Assembly: GCA_020073345.1 (NCBI GenBank)
Contig: JAIQFI010000002.1
Coordinates: 1-64,000, forward strand
DNA: 64,000 nucleotides
Reading direction: 5' to 3'
From: Terriglobia bacterium
GTDB lineage: Bacteria > Acidobacteriota > Terriglobia > Bryobacterales > Bryobacteraceae
In this document: piece by piece, positions 52,508 through 61,893 of the stretch
Layout: the number at the start of each line of letters is the position of its first letter
Numbering within the stretch: position 1 is the stretch's first letter
Program-made: the position numbers and the translations under genes
Notes under the pieces: generated by a model
Told to the model about the DNA's origin: nothing
The model's input: the letters and a program-made list of their open reading frames with translations, nothing else
The model's database searches: none

Positions 52508-53401
52508 TTGGGCCGATCTATTCCCGTGGCTGACTCCTATCTGGGAGTGCGCCTGGACATCCTCCGGCGCTCCCAAAATCCCGACGGCGGCTGGAGCTAT
52601 TACAGCGGCAACCAGTCCTGGCTGGAGCCTACCTTTTACGGAGCCCTGGTTCTCCATGGCGATCCGGCGGCCGACCGGGCCTGGTCGCTGATCAAGTCCT
52701 GGCAACAGCCTGACGGAAGCTGGCCCCCTGCGGCTGGCGCGGCCATTTCCGGCTGGGGTACGGCGCTTTGCCTGACTCTGGCGCACATTCGCGGCGAGAT
52801 GGATGGGACCTACCTGAAGGGCGTAGCCTACCTCCTGAAGACCGCTGGCACGGAATCGGAGCTGTGGCGCCGTGCGCTAGCCCGCGTGGGCCTGATCGAT
52901 CCGGGCCGCAACCTGAGCCTCAAGGGTTGGCCCTGGAAGGAAAACACTTCCTCCTGGGTGGAACCGACGGCTCACACCCTCATCGCTCTCAAGAAGACGT
53001 TCGCCCTCTTACCTGCCCCCGAGATGACCGAGCGTATTCGCTCGGGAGAAGCCCTGCTCCTCGACGTCCGCTGCAAAGACGGAGGCTGGAACTACGGCAG
53101 CCCATGGACCCTGGGGGAGGATCAGCGGTCCTATCCGGAAACCACCGCTCTGGCGTTGCTGGGGCTGCAAGGACGCGCAGAAGCGAATAGCTCGGTCGAT
53201 CTGGCCAGGCACTGGCTGCAGGAGACTCCGTCCTCTCTGGCGCGCGCGTGGATCACCGTGGCGCTGCGGCTGCACGGAGTTGCGGTTCCCGATATGAACG
53301 CCTTGGAGGGAGCCGGTTCGCCGGATCTGATGGTGCTGGCGCTGGAAGCTTTGGGCTCGGCCGAAGGAAACTACGGCCTGCTGAAGACGGAGATGGCATG
53401 A
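52508..53401 (+). CDS. Squalene-cyclase / prenyltransferase-like toroid protein
   Basis: About 297 residues with the alpha-alpha toroid repeats of terpene cyclases: QNPDGGWSYYSG near 22, QPDGSWPPAA near 67 and CKDGGWNYGSPWTLGEDQRSYPETTALALLGL near 193. These are QW-type motifs. It is about half the size of squalene-hopene cyclase and the DxDD catalytic motif is not seen, so it may be a binding protein or a one-domain relative. Starts with TTG at 52508; GTG at 52526 is an alternative. It overlaps the DUF362 gene by ATGA, so the two proteins are likely made together. Confidence 0.83.
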   Translation: MGRSIPVADSYLGVRLDILRRSQNPDGGWSYYSGNQSWLEPTFYGALVLHGDPAADRAWSLIKSWQQPDGSWPPAAGAAISGWGTALCLTLAHIRGEMDGTYLKGVAYLLKTAGTESELWRRALARVGLIDPGRNLSLKGWPWKENTSSWVEPTAHTLIALKKTFALLPAPEMTERIRSGEALLLDVRCKDGGWNYGSPWTLGEDQRSYPETTALALLGLQGRAEANSSVDLARHWLQETPSSLARAWITVALRLHGVAVPDMNALEGAGSPDLMVLALEALGSAEGNYGLLKTEMA

Positions 53402-54366
53402 AGATTAAGCGGAGAGATTTCTTTCCTTTGGCGGGCGCCGGACTACTGGCCGGTTATGCCGGCTGGGAAGGCATGCGCTCGCGCCGCAATGCGCCCGCCG
53501 GTCCTTCGCCGGTCGTGGTGGTCAAAGCCTCCTCGTACTCCGATGATCTGGCTCAACGTATTCTGCAAGGCGTGCGCGAGTGCGGACTGGACGTTCGTGG
53601 TCAAAGAGTTCTGCTCAAGCCGAACCTGGTCGAGTTCGATCCGAACACCTGCATCAATACGGATGTGTCGGTGGTCGCGGCGGCCTATGAAGTGTTCCGC
53701 ACCCTGGGCGCCGCCGAAGTCGTCATCGGAGAAGGCCCCGGTCATCGCCGCGATACCTATTCGCTCGTGGAGATGGCGCGCTACCGGGATATTTCCAAGT
53801 TTGACGATCTGTTCGTGGACCTGAACCGCGACGACGTGAGTCCGGTACAAGGATTCGCCGACCGCGCCGAACTGTATTTCCCCAACACGGCGCTGCGGGC
53901 TGACCTGGTGGTTTCGCTCGCCAAAATGAAAACCCATCATTGGGCCGGTGCCACGCTTTCCATGAAGAATTTCTTCGGCCTGGTTCCGGGATCGGTCTAC
54001 GGCTGGCCCAAGAACGAGCTGCACCACATCGGAATTCCCCAATCGATCGTGGAACTAACCCGCATTTTCCGCCGCAGCTTTGCCATCGTGGACGGCATCG
54101 TCGGAATGGAAGGCAACGGGCCGATTCAAGGAACTCCCAAGCCCGCGGGCGTGCTGGTGATGGGCAGCGATCTGCCGGCTGTCGACGCTACCTGCTGCCG
54201 CATTATGGGCATCGACCCGGCCAACGTGGAGTATCTCCGCATGGCCGCCGACGGCAACCTGGGCAACGTCGAAGAATCGCATATCGAGCAGCGCGGGGAA
54301 AAAGTTCGCGAGGTCCGAACAAATTTCGCGCTGATCGATTCCTTCCGACGCCTTCGCCTGTCGTAA
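53398..54366 (+). CDS. DUF362 protein with Tat-like N-terminus
   Basis: 322 residues. The start KIKRRDFFPLAGAGLLAGYAGW has twin Arg and a hydrophobic stretch, so it is probably exported by Tat or anchored. The DUF362 domain shows VLLKPNLVEFDPN, INTDVSVVAAAYEVFRTLGAAEVVIGEGPGH, LVVSLAKMKTHHWAGATLSMKNFFGLVPGSVYGWPKNELHHIG and AVDATCCRIMGIDP. Unlike some relatives there is no ferredoxin-like Cys cluster. Function is unknown. It starts by ATGA inside the end of the toroid-protein gene. Confidence 0.9.
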   Translation: MKIKRRDFFPLAGAGLLAGYAGWEGMRSRRNAPAGPSPVVVVKASSYSDDLAQRILQGVRECGLDVRGQRVLLKPNLVEFDPNTCINTDVSVVAAAYEVFRTLGAAEVVIGEGPGHRRDTYSLVEMARYRDISKFDDLFVDLNRDDVSPVQGFADRAELYFPNTALRADLVVSLAKMKTHHWAGATLSMKNFFGLVPGSVYGWPKNELHHIGIPQSIVELTRIFRRSFAIVDGIVGMEGNGPIQGTPKPAGVLVMGSDLPAVDATCCRIMGIDPANVEYLRMAADGNLGNVEESHIEQRGEKVREVRTNFALIDSFRRLRLS

Positions 54367-54379
54367 GCGCTCCGAACCT

Positions 54380-54388
54380 CGCTATTCT
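54380..54388 (+). promoter_or_regulatory. -10 box CGCTATTCT before tpiA
   Basis: CTATTCT as in the DUF4159 promoters, ending 6 bases before the tpiA ATG. Transcription would begin at or next to the start codon, giving a leaderless mRNA. No Shine-Dalgarno site is present. Confidence 0.5.
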
Positions 54389-54394
54389 GGATTC

Positions 54395-55144
54395 ATGCGC
54401 AAACCGGTGATCGCCGGCAACTGGAAGATGTACAAACATCCCGCCGAGGCGGCCGGTTTTCTGCACGATCTGGCCCCACTGGTCGACGCTTCGAGCCAGG
54501 TGGATATCGTGGTTTGCCCGCCCTTCGTGGATGTGGCCGCGGCCGTCGACGCCGCGCGCGGCACCAACATCGCCATTGGCGCGCAGGACCTGTTCTGGCT
54601 CAAGGAAGGCGCCTATACCGGCGAGGTTTCCGCGCCTATGCTGGTGGCGGCTGGATGCGGCTGGGTGATCATCGGCCATAGCGAGCGACGCCAGTATTTC
54701 GGCGAAACCGACGACTCGGTTTTCAAGAAGACCGTGGCGGCGCTGGACGCCGGCCTGACACCGATCGTTTGCGTCGGCGAGCGTCTGGAAGAACGCGAAG
54801 CGGGGATGACCGAAAACGTCCTGGCGACGCAATTCGCCGGCGGGCTGTCCGGGCTCACGCCGGAGCAATTCGCGCATGTTGTGATCGCCTACGAGCCGGT
54901 CTGGGCCATTGGCACCGGCCGCACCGCCACTCCCGAAATGGCTGGCCAAGCCCACCACTTCCTCCGCGAGCAGATCGCCGTGCGTTTCGGCGACGACGCC
55001 AGCCAAACCACCCGGATCCTCTACGGCGGCAGCGTGAAGCCCGACAACATCAAAGGCTTGATGGCGCAAGAGGACCTGGATGGCGCCCTGGTGGGTGGCG
55101 CCAGCTTGGATCCAGTCTCATTCGCGGCGATTGTGAACTTCTGA
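54395..55144 (+). CDS. tpiA: Triose-phosphate isomerase
   Basis: 249 residues, normal length. It interconverts dihydroxyacetone phosphate and glyceraldehyde 3-phosphate in glycolysis. Active-site parts are all present: GNWKMYK (Lys), IIGHSERRQYF (His), AYEPVWAIGTG (Glu, loop 6) and LYGGSVKPDN (phosphate grip). It is alone; no gapA or pgk gene is beside it. Confidence 0.98.
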   Translation: MRKPVIAGNWKMYKHPAEAAGFLHDLAPLVDASSQVDIVVCPPFVDVAAAVDAARGTNIAIGAQDLFWLKEGAYTGEVSAPMLVAAGCGWVIIGHSERRQYFGETDDSVFKKTVAALDAGLTPIVCVGERLEEREAGMTENVLATQFAGGLSGLTPEQFAHVVIAYEPVWAIGTGRTATPEMAGQAHHFLREQIAVRFGDDASQTTRILYGGSVKPDNIKGLMAQEDLDGALVGGASLDPVSFAAIVNF

Positions 55145-55161
55145 GAATCGCTCGCCTCGTG

Positions 55162-55197
55162 CGGGGAATATATCGACTTTGATATCATGTTTCCCCG
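55162..55197 (+). other. Long interrupted hairpin next to the M36 peptidase start
   Basis: Outer arms CGGGGAA (55162-55168) and TTCCCCG (55191-55197); inner arms ATATC (55170-55174) and GATAT (55181-55185). It also contains TGATATCAT (55180-55188), an extended -10 match 11 bases before the ATG at 55200. It could be a terminator for tpiA, an operator, or both. Confidence 0.45.
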
Positions 55198-55199
55198 AT

Positions 55200-58100
55200 A
55201 TGAAAACGACGGCTATCTTCTCTATTCTTACTATCTGCACTCTTTATGCGCAAAATCAGGAGCCAAAGGTCCGGTTTTTTGCGGACAATGCTCCTTTGAC
55301 CCAGACCGCCGCGGGAAGACCTGAAGATATTGCGCGCCAGTTCCTGGCGGCCAAAGCCGGCGAACTATCTCTCGCTCCCGGCGACCTGCCCGGTGTTTTC
55401 CTCGCCAAGGAATATCAGACCGGCCACAACGGCGTCACACACATGGTCTTTCGTCAGCAGTTCGAGGGGATCGAGGTGTGGAACGCGGAGTGGGTGACCA
55501 ACCTCGATCGGAATGGTGCGGTGGTCAGCGCCGGAGGCACACTGTACACGAATCCGGGAACGGCGGTGCAACTGACTGCCGCGTCTTCGTTATCCGCCGT
55601 GCGATCGGCGGTGAAGGCCGTGAACCCGGCTCTGGGCGCCGTATACGCTCCCTTGCAGAGCGCGCGACCTCCTCGCCGTGCGGATGCGATCGTGTTCGCG
55701 GCTGGGGATTTCGGTGACGATATTGAGGGACGCCTGGTTTGGTTCGGACTGCGCGGAGTCTTGCGCCTGGCCTGGGTATTTGCGGTCACCGACCAGGACG
55801 CGATCAGCCGCTACTCCGTAGTCGTGGAAGAGGCCAGTGGCGCGGTGCTCGACAAGACGGAGCTTACCTTGTTCGCCACCCCTCCCACTGGATTGGTGTT
55901 CGATAAGGGCTCGCCCCAACCCAATCTGACGCCCGGAATCCGCCTCACCATCGCCCCGCCATTGGTGGATCGTGTGGCGGTGCCGCTGGTGGGGGATCTG
56001 ACTGCTTCACCGGCTGGCTGGATCAGCGGGCAGAGCACCGCGGGCAACAATACCATCACCGGCGAAAACCGCCTGGCCCAGGACTTCATCACACCGCAAA
56101 CTACGACCGCGCCCGCCGGGAACTTTAGTTTCCCGTTCACGGCCGGACTGAATCCGCTTCTATTCAGCGATGCGGCAAATGTGAATTTGTTTTACTGGAT
56201 CAACCGGGCGCACGATCTGCATTATCAATACGGATTCGACGAAGCCTCGGGCAATTTCCAACAGGATAACTTCGGCCGCGGCGGCCTGGGCGGCGATCCC
56301 GTCCGGTCCTATTCGCACTTTGGCGCCGCATTGGCGGTGGGACCGCTCCTGGTGAATGCATTCTTCAGCAGTCAGGGCTCGCAGGACGGCGCACCCGCCG
56401 AAGTCGCGATGTTCGCGTCGTTCTCGGGTGCCGGGGGCTTTTTCACGGACGGAGCGCTGGCCGCCGAGGTGATCGTTCACGAATATACCCACGGCGTCAG
56501 CACTCGCTTGGTCCGGCAGGGCTACTCGACCTTTCAGGGCCGGTCCATGGGTGAAGCCTGGAGCGATTTCTACGGCCTCGAGTACACGCTCCCGGACGGC
56601 GCGCCTCCCGATGGTATCTATCCAGCCGGAGAGTATTTCATCCAGGCGTGGGGGACAGGCATTCGAAGCAGGCCGTACTCCACGAAGATGGACGTGAATC
56701 CGCTCACCTATGCCGATTTAGGCAACGTGATCTCGGCGCCCGAGGTGCACGCCGACGGTGAAATCTGGATGGAAGCCTTGATGGAGATACGGGCGAATCT
56801 CATCGCTCAGTTCGGAGAAGCCGAAGGCCGGAAACGTGTACGCACGCTGGTGATGGACGGCATGAAACTCTCCGTGCCCGCGCCTTCCATGGTGGACATG
56901 CGTGACGCCATACTGCTGGCGGACCGTTTGGATTTCGATGGCGCGAGTCAAATCCAGTTGTGGGCCGGATTCGCCAAGCGCGGTCTGGGCGTTCTGGCGT
57001 ACTCCTCGGGGGGCGACACGGTCCACGTTTCTTCTTCTATTGACACGCCCTCCGCGACTGCTCGCCTGAAGTTTTACGACGATTCGATCATGATTGGGGA
57101 ACCCATTCGCGTACTTCTGGCCGACTCCAACTACACTCAACCCACCGCCAGGATTCAGCTCACCAGCACCGTGGGCGATCTGGAGGATGTGGTGCTCGTC
57201 CGCAACGGGTCGATTTACGTTGGAACAGTCCCGACCACCTCGGGCGCTGTTTCCCGCCAGAGCGGCGCGCTGAGCCTGAGCACCTTCGACTTTGTCAGCG
57301 CCTACTACGTCGATTTCTCCACTGAATCCGGAACCTCGAAGCTAGTGACCGCGAGTATTCCGACTCAGTCACCCTACGGTACGGTGCTTTCTCTGCAGAC
57401 TCCTGTAACCGGCGCAGAGCTTCGGTTGACGAATGCTTCCAACGCCAGAATCTCGTATGACTTGCCCTTCGCATTCCCGTCTTACTCGAAACAATACAAG
57501 TCCGTGCAGGTTTATACAAATGGGCTCATTGCTTTCGACATCCCCGTAACCAGCGCGTGCATGGACTCTACGGCGTTGGCGCATTACGCCGGAATCGCAC
57601 CTCTATGGACCACGCTTGTGTTCGGCTCGGCCCAGGCCAATGAAGGCCTGTTCGTCAGCTTTCCCACTGCCGACAGCATCGTATTCCGCTGGGCGGCCGA
57701 AACGCAGATTCGTACTCCCGTTAACTTCAGTGCGACTCTCCACCAGGACGGCGCCATCGACTTTTCCTACGGCGCCGGCAATGGAAGCACGGCTGCGCTG
57801 TTCCCGCCTGCCGGATGCGGTTCTGGCCCCACCATCGGGATCTCCGACGGGCGCGATCTAATCGCTCAGACTATCCAAGTGGTATCGTCCAGTGATATTG
57901 GCCTTACTGTTCGATGGGAACCACCCTTCAACTATGCCAGCGTTCCTCAGGTGAAACTGGAAACTCCCGAGAATGGGGCCGAGGTGCAGGGCGTGTTAAC
58001 GGTGAAGGGCGTGGCCTACGACACAGGTTTGCCGGTGAGCCGCGTCGACGTCATCATCGACAATATAGAGCGAGCTGTGACCAGCACTAGCGTTTTGCGG

Positions 58101-59009
58101 CCGGACTTTTGTGCGCAGCAAAATGTTCGCGGATGTCCGTCGGTTGGCTTCCAGACGAATCTGGACCTGGCCGCACTAAATTTGGCGCCGGGAACTCACA
58201 CCCTACGAGTTCGTGCCACGAACTTCCGTGCCGGTTTTAGCGATAGCGATCCGGTATTTTTCACCGTGAACGCGGGACCGGGGCGTCTGCCCAAGGGCGC
58301 GATTGAATCTCCCCAAGCTGGGGCCGAGCTGAGCGGCAGCGTCGTGTTCAGCGGATACGCCTATTTCGATGATCCCGTCCTGACGGTCCGGCGCGTGGAC
58401 GTACTCATCGACGGACTCACGTATCCGATCGTCACATACGGCGTGACGCGCAACGACATCTGCACATCGCTTCCCGTCCCACGGCCGCTCAACTGTCCCG
58501 GAGTGGGCTGGACACTGTCCTATAACACCCGCACTGGCTTGCCGCCGCTTCCTGACGGTCCGCACACTATGCAAATCCGGGTGCAGGACGATTCGGGACG
58601 ATTTACGACTCTTCCCGACACCCCCGTGGCCTTCACCGTGAAGAACGGCCCGCAACAGGCTCCGATTGGTGCCGTCACCTCTCCGCCACCCAACGCGGTG
58701 CTGACGGGGACCGTGACCGTCTCCGGGTACGCGTATTCTCCGGGCGGTCAGATCACCAGTGTGGTCCTCTTGGTCGATGGCGGTTTGCGGGGATTCGCAC
58801 TGGCTAACCTGCCGCAGCCGGACGTCTGCGCTTCGCTGCAAAACGTCCCGGCCTGTCCGAACATCGGCTTCTCCATGCCGCTCGACACCACTGTGCTCAC
58901 GAACGGGCCGCACGTACTCGGAGTCCGGATCACCAACAATCAGGGATTGTCGATTATAGTACCGGCCCTGGATAGCACTGGAATGAACGTGGTGATCAAC
59001 AACCCGTAA
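55200..59009 (+). CDS. Secreted M36 (fungalysin) metallopeptidase with three Cys-paired Ig-like repeats
   Basis: 1269 residues. Signal peptide (TTAIFSILTICTLYAQ), FTP-like propeptide (about 30-230), then the M36 catalytic domain with zinc motif H427-E-Y-T-H431 in EVIVHEYTHGVSTRL and E452 in MGEAWSDFYGLEY. A PPC/PA-like middle part follows. The end holds three units of about 115 residues with a Cys pair each: PDFCAQQNVRGCPSVGF, DICTSLPVPRPLNCPGVGW and DVCASLQNVPACPNIGF. These are likely Ig-like folds closed by a disulfide and may bind a surface or substrate. The ATG at 55200 is chosen, as the frame's earlier TTG lies in the hairpin. It is a scavenging protease. Confidence 0.92.
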   Translation: MKTTAIFSILTICTLYAQNQEPKVRFFADNAPLTQTAAGRPEDIARQFLAAKAGELSLAPGDLPGVFLAKEYQTGHNGVTHMVFRQQFEGIEVWNAEWVTNLDRNGAVVSAGGTLYTNPGTAVQLTAASSLSAVRSAVKAVNPALGAVYAPLQSARPPRRADAIVFAAGDFGDDIEGRLVWFGLRGVLRLAWVFAVTDQDAISRYSVVVEEASGAVLDKTELTLFATPPTGLVFDKGSPQPNLTPGIRLTIAPPLVDRVAVPLVGDLTASPAGWISGQSTAGNNTITGENRLAQDFITPQTTTAPAGNFSFPFTAGLNPLLFSDAANVNLFYWINRAHDLHYQYGFDEASGNFQQDNFGRGGLGGDPVRSYSHFGAALAVGPLLVNAFFSSQGSQDGAPAEVAMFASFSGAGGFFTDGALAAEVIVHEYTHGVSTRLVRQGYSTFQGRSMGEAWSDFYGLEYTLPDGAPPDGIYPAGEYFIQAWGTGIRSRPYSTKMDVNPLTYADLGNVISAPEVHADGEIWMEALMEIRANLIAQFGEAEGRKRVRTLVMDGMKLSVPAPSMVDMRDAILLADRLDFDGASQIQLWAGFAKRGLGVLAYSSGGDTVHVSSSIDTPSATARLKFYDDSIMIGEPIRVLLADSNYTQPTARIQLTSTVGDLEDVVLVRNGSIYVGTVPTTSGAVSRQSGALSLSTFDFVSAYYVDFSTESGTSKLVTASIPTQSPYGTVLSLQTPVTGAELRLTNASNARISYDLPFAFPSYSKQYKSVQVYTNGLIAFDIPVTSACMDSTALAHYAGIAPLWTTLVFGSAQANEGLFVSFPTADSIVFRWAAETQIRTPVNFSATLHQDGAIDFSYGAGNGSTAALFPPAGCGSGPTIGISDGRDLIAQTIQVVSSSDIGLTVRWEPPFNYASVPQVKLETPENGAEVQGVLTVKGVAYDTGLPVSRVDVIIDNIERAVTSTSVLRPDFCAQQNVRGCPSVGFQTNLDLAALNLAPGTHTLRVRATNFRAGFSDSDPVFFTVNAGPGRLPKGAIESPQAGAELSGSVVFSGYAYFDDPVLTVRRVDVLIDGLTYPIVTYGVTRNDICTSLPVPRPLNCPGVGWTLSYNTRTGLPPLPDGPHTMQIRVQDDSGRFTTLPDTPVAFTVKNGPQQAPIGAVTSPPPNAVLTGTVTVSGYAYSPGGQITSVVLLVDGGLRGFALANLPQPDVCASLQNVPACPNIGFSMPLDTTVLTNGPHVLGVRITNNQGLSIIVPALDSTGMNVVINNP

Positions 59010-59027
59010 GGGCCTGGCGCACCGCTT

Positions 59028-59630
59028 CTATTTCTTCTCCAGCGGCACATCGAAGTAGAAATACTCCTTGCCGCTGGAGGCGTCACTCAGGCCGTTCATA
59101 TACAGCTTCGATCCGGGCCGGTACTGCGCCTCAAAGTAGAAGAATCCATACACCGACTCGCCTGGAGGAACCAGTTTCACGGAAAGGGCCCGGTTCACGA
59201 TTTCCGGCGTGTTCAGCGGGCCTTTTTTCTTGGATTTCGGCAGTCGAATGGGCAGCGGGGTCGTCGGCCCGATGGTGGGCGGTTTCTTGATGGCCTGATA
59301 GGTGATCACGTCCTCCGGCGGAATCGCGTCCAGGTGGTGATTATCCGGATCGACGAACTGGACTTCCAGCGCCAGCCGCAGCGCCTTGCCGGTCCCGTTT
59401 TCAATGATCACCAATACGGGAAGGATGCCGCGCTCGTATGGATTCACCTTGGCGAAAGCCGATTTTGCCTGTTCCTCGGTGATGTAGGGGACGGCCGCCA
59501 AGGTGATCCCCTCTTGAGTCACATGGGCGGGGTAAGATGACGCCGCTCCCGGGACGAAGTGGCCTTTGTCCTTGTCCACTGCCATCGCCGCCGGTATACT
59601 CAAAAGAACGATTAACGCGACTCGTTTCAT
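59028..59630 (-). CDS. Exported hypothetical protein
   Basis: 200 residues with a signal peptide (MKRVALIVLLSIPAAMA). The mature part has an Ig-like beta pattern: RGILPVLVIIENGTGKALRLALEVQFVDPDNHHLDAIPPEDV, then PPGESVYGFFYFEAQYRPGSKLYMNGL. I do not recognise a family. A Lys-rich loop (LPKSKKKGPLN) is odd for a secreted protein. Its 5' end overlaps the opposite-strand 5' extension of the waaA-lpxK frame, and its start codon (59628-59630) is a good ATG. Confidence 0.78.
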   Translation of the reverse strand: MKRVALIVLLSIPAAMAVDKDKGHFVPGAASSYPAHVTQEGITLAAVPYITEEQAKSAFAKVNPYERGILPVLVIIENGTGKALRLALEVQFVDPDNHHLDAIPPEDVITYQAIKKPPTIGPTTPLPIRLPKSKKKGPLNTPEIVNRALSVKLVPPGESVYGFFYFEAQYRPGSKLYMNGLSDASSGKEYFYFDVPLEKK

Positions 59631-61893
59631 CTATTTCCTCTACCAGGTTCTCCAGATCGCGCTCAGCCCGGCGCTGGTCCTGTATCTACTCTATCGAGGT
59701 TTGCGCGACCCGCGGTATTTCAACCGGCTGGACGAACGGTTTGGGTTCCTGCCCCCGTCCTTTAAGCCGACGGGTCCCGGCTCCATCTGGTTTCATGCCG
59801 TTTCCGTGGGCGAAGTCCTCTCGGCTATCGAACTCATCCAGCGAGTGCGACGTGTTCAGCCGCATGCCGAAATTTTCGTTTCAGTCAGTACCCTGGCCGG
59901 ACGCGAGGTCGCCGACCGGCATTTGGCGGGGCTCGCGAATGGGGTCTTCTACGCTCCCCTGGACTATCGGTCGATTATCCGGCGGATTCTGCGGCGGCTC
60001 CGGCCGGCCGTGGTGGTCGTGCTCGAGACCGAAATCTGGCCGAATCTTTACCGCGAATCGAAGCGCGCGGGCGCGGGTCTGCTGGTCGCTAACGGGCGGA
60101 TCTCCGATCGCGCTTTGCCCCGGTACCAACGCTGGAGCTGGTTTTTCCGGCATGTTCTGCGGTGGCCGGACGCGATCCTGGTCCAGAGCCAGCAGGATCG
60201 CGAGCGGTACTTGATCGCGGGCGCGCCCGAGGATCGCGTGCGCGTGGCCGGAAACCTGAAGTACGATTTCACGCCGCCCGCAGTGGGCATCGTGCCGGAT
60301 CTGGCGGGCGATCCCATATGGATCGCCGCGAGCACGACGGCGCCGGTGGAAGCCGCCGATCCCGACGAAGACGACGTGGTGATCGAGGCTTTCAAGCGAA
60401 TCAGCGTGCGTTACCCGCTCTTGCTGCTGGTGCTCGCGCCCCGCCGCCCGGAGCGATTTCCGGTGGTAGCCGCGAAGCTCGAGCAAGCGGGCGTTCCGTA
60501 TTCGATCAGATCACAATCTGGTTTTTCTAATTTGACGCCGGGCGTCCTGTTGCTCGATTCGATCGGCGAACTCGCGGGACTCTTTGAACGCGCCACAGTC
60601 GTTTTCATGGGTGGAACTCTGCCGCGCCGGGGCGGGCACAACATCCTGGAGCCGGCCTATTTCGGCAAACCCGTGATCGTCGGGCCGCACATGGAAAACT
60701 TTGCCGCGATCATCGAGGAGTTTTCGGCGGCGGATGCGGTTGTCAAGATTGATGCTCCGGGTGCGCTCGCTGGCGCGGTGGAGGCATTGCTCGATAATCC
60801 GGCGCACGCCGCGGAAATCGGCACGCGCGCGCGAACACTCGCCATGGCGAAACGCGGGACTGCGGATCACATTGTTCAACAGCTCCTGCGAGCGGCTGAT
60901 GAGTCGGTGCCCGATCCTCCTCACACTCTAGAGGCGCGGCTCACGCGCGGACCGCTGGCTGCGATCTGGAACGCGGGTCACGCCGTGAACATATATCGAA
61001 CTCGTCCTAAGAAGCTCGAGATTCCCGTCATCAGCGTGGGGGCGCTCACCATGGGTGGGGCGGGGAAATCGCCGTTGGTTGCCCATTTGGCGCAGAGACT
61101 TGCCGAGGCCGGGCGGAACCCGGCCATCCTCACACGAGGATACGGCCGTAAATCGCGCCTGGATGTGATCGTTCCCCGCGGCGGAAGCGCGCCGGTCGTC
61201 CAAACGGGAGACGAAGCGCAGACGTACGTGCGGCAGGCCGCCGCCCATGTGGGGATTGGCGGCGATCGCTATGAAATCGGGCGCCGCATGGAGCGGGAAC
61301 TGAACCCCGACGTCTTCCTGCTGGACGACGGATTTCAGCATTTTCGCTTGCGGCGTGATCAGGATATTGTGCTGATCGATGCCTTGGACCCCTTAGGCGG
61401 CGGTGTATTCCCGCTCGGCCGGCTCCGCGAGCCGTTCAAGGCGCTGGCCCGAGCCTCGATAATCATCATTTCTCGCGCGGAGAATCAGCATGTGGGAATC
61501 GAGCGGCTGATCCGGCGCTACAATCCTTGGGCGCCGATTTTCCGGGCGCGCATAGTCGCGCGCGTCGAGGGGGACGAGCTTGCGAGCCCAGTAGGTGCCT
61601 TTTGCGGGCTCGGCCAACCGCGGACGTTTTGGCGAACGCTGGAAACCCTGGGCGTCAAGGCTGCGCCGCGTTTAGTGTTCCGCGATCACCATCGCTACAC
61701 GGCAGGCGATCTGGAGGAAATCGGCCGCCAGGCCGCTCACGCCGGCGCGCAGGCGCTGCTGACCACCGAAAAAGATTTTATGAACCTGCCCACCGGGGTG
61801 GCGTTGCCGCTTAAAATATACTGTCTGCGCATCGGGATCGAAATCGAAAACGAAGCGGAGCTGTTGCGGCACCTTCTTGTGAACCTGGCATGA
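59566..61893 (+). CDS. waaA-lpxK: Fusion of Kdo transferase (WaaA/KdtA) and lipid A 4'-kinase (LpxK)
   Basis: 775 residues from a TTG at 59566. Residues about 22-435 are WaaA, which adds Kdo to lipid IVA: an N-terminal anchor helix (YFLYQVLQIALSPALVLYLLYRGL), WFHAVSVGEVLSAIELI with the catalytic-type Glu, VLETEIWPNLYRESKRAG and GHNILEPAYFGKPVIVGPHMENF. Residues about 445-775 are LpxK, the lipid A 4'-kinase: ARLTRGPLAAIWN, P-loop GALTMGGAGKSP (near 496), ILTRGYGRKS and LLDDGFQHFRLRRDQDIVLIDA. Both act at the inner membrane, and one chain would couple two consecutive lipid A steps. The start is unclear: true WaaA begins near YFLYQ (59635) with no ATG, GTG or TTG there; TATACT at 59595-59600 suggests a start downstream of it. 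Confidence 0.93.
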   Translation: MSLSTAIAAGILKRTINATRFIYFLYQVLQIALSPALVLYLLYRGLRDPRYFNRLDERFGFLPPSFKPTGPGSIWFHAVSVGEVLSAIELIQRVRRVQPHAEIFVSVSTLAGREVADRHLAGLANGVFYAPLDYRSIIRRILRRLRPAVVVVLETEIWPNLYRESKRAGAGLLVANGRISDRALPRYQRWSWFFRHVLRWPDAILVQSQQDRERYLIAGAPEDRVRVAGNLKYDFTPPAVGIVPDLAGDPIWIAASTTAPVEAADPDEDDVVIEAFKRISVRYPLLLLVLAPRRPERFPVVAAKLEQAGVPYSIRSQSGFSNLTPGVLLLDSIGELAGLFERATVVFMGGTLPRRGGHNILEPAYFGKPVIVGPHMENFAAIIEEFSAADAVVKIDAPGALAGAVEALLDNPAHAAEIGTRARTLAMAKRGTADHIVQQLLRAADESVPDPPHTLEARLTRGPLAAIWNAGHAVNIYRTRPKKLEIPVISVGALTMGGAGKSPLVAHLAQRLAEAGRNPAILTRGYGRKSRLDVIVPRGGSAPVVQTGDEAQTYVRQAAAHVGIGGDRYEIGRRMERELNPDVFLLDDGFQHFRLRRDQDIVLIDALDPLGGGVFPLGRLREPFKALARASIIIISRAENQHVGIERLIRRYNPWAPIFRARIVARVEGDELASPVGAFCGLGQPRTFWRTLETLGVKAAPRLVFRDHHRYTAGDLEEIGRQAAHAGAQALLTTEKDFMNLPTGVALPLKIYCLRIGIEIENEAELLRHLLVNLA

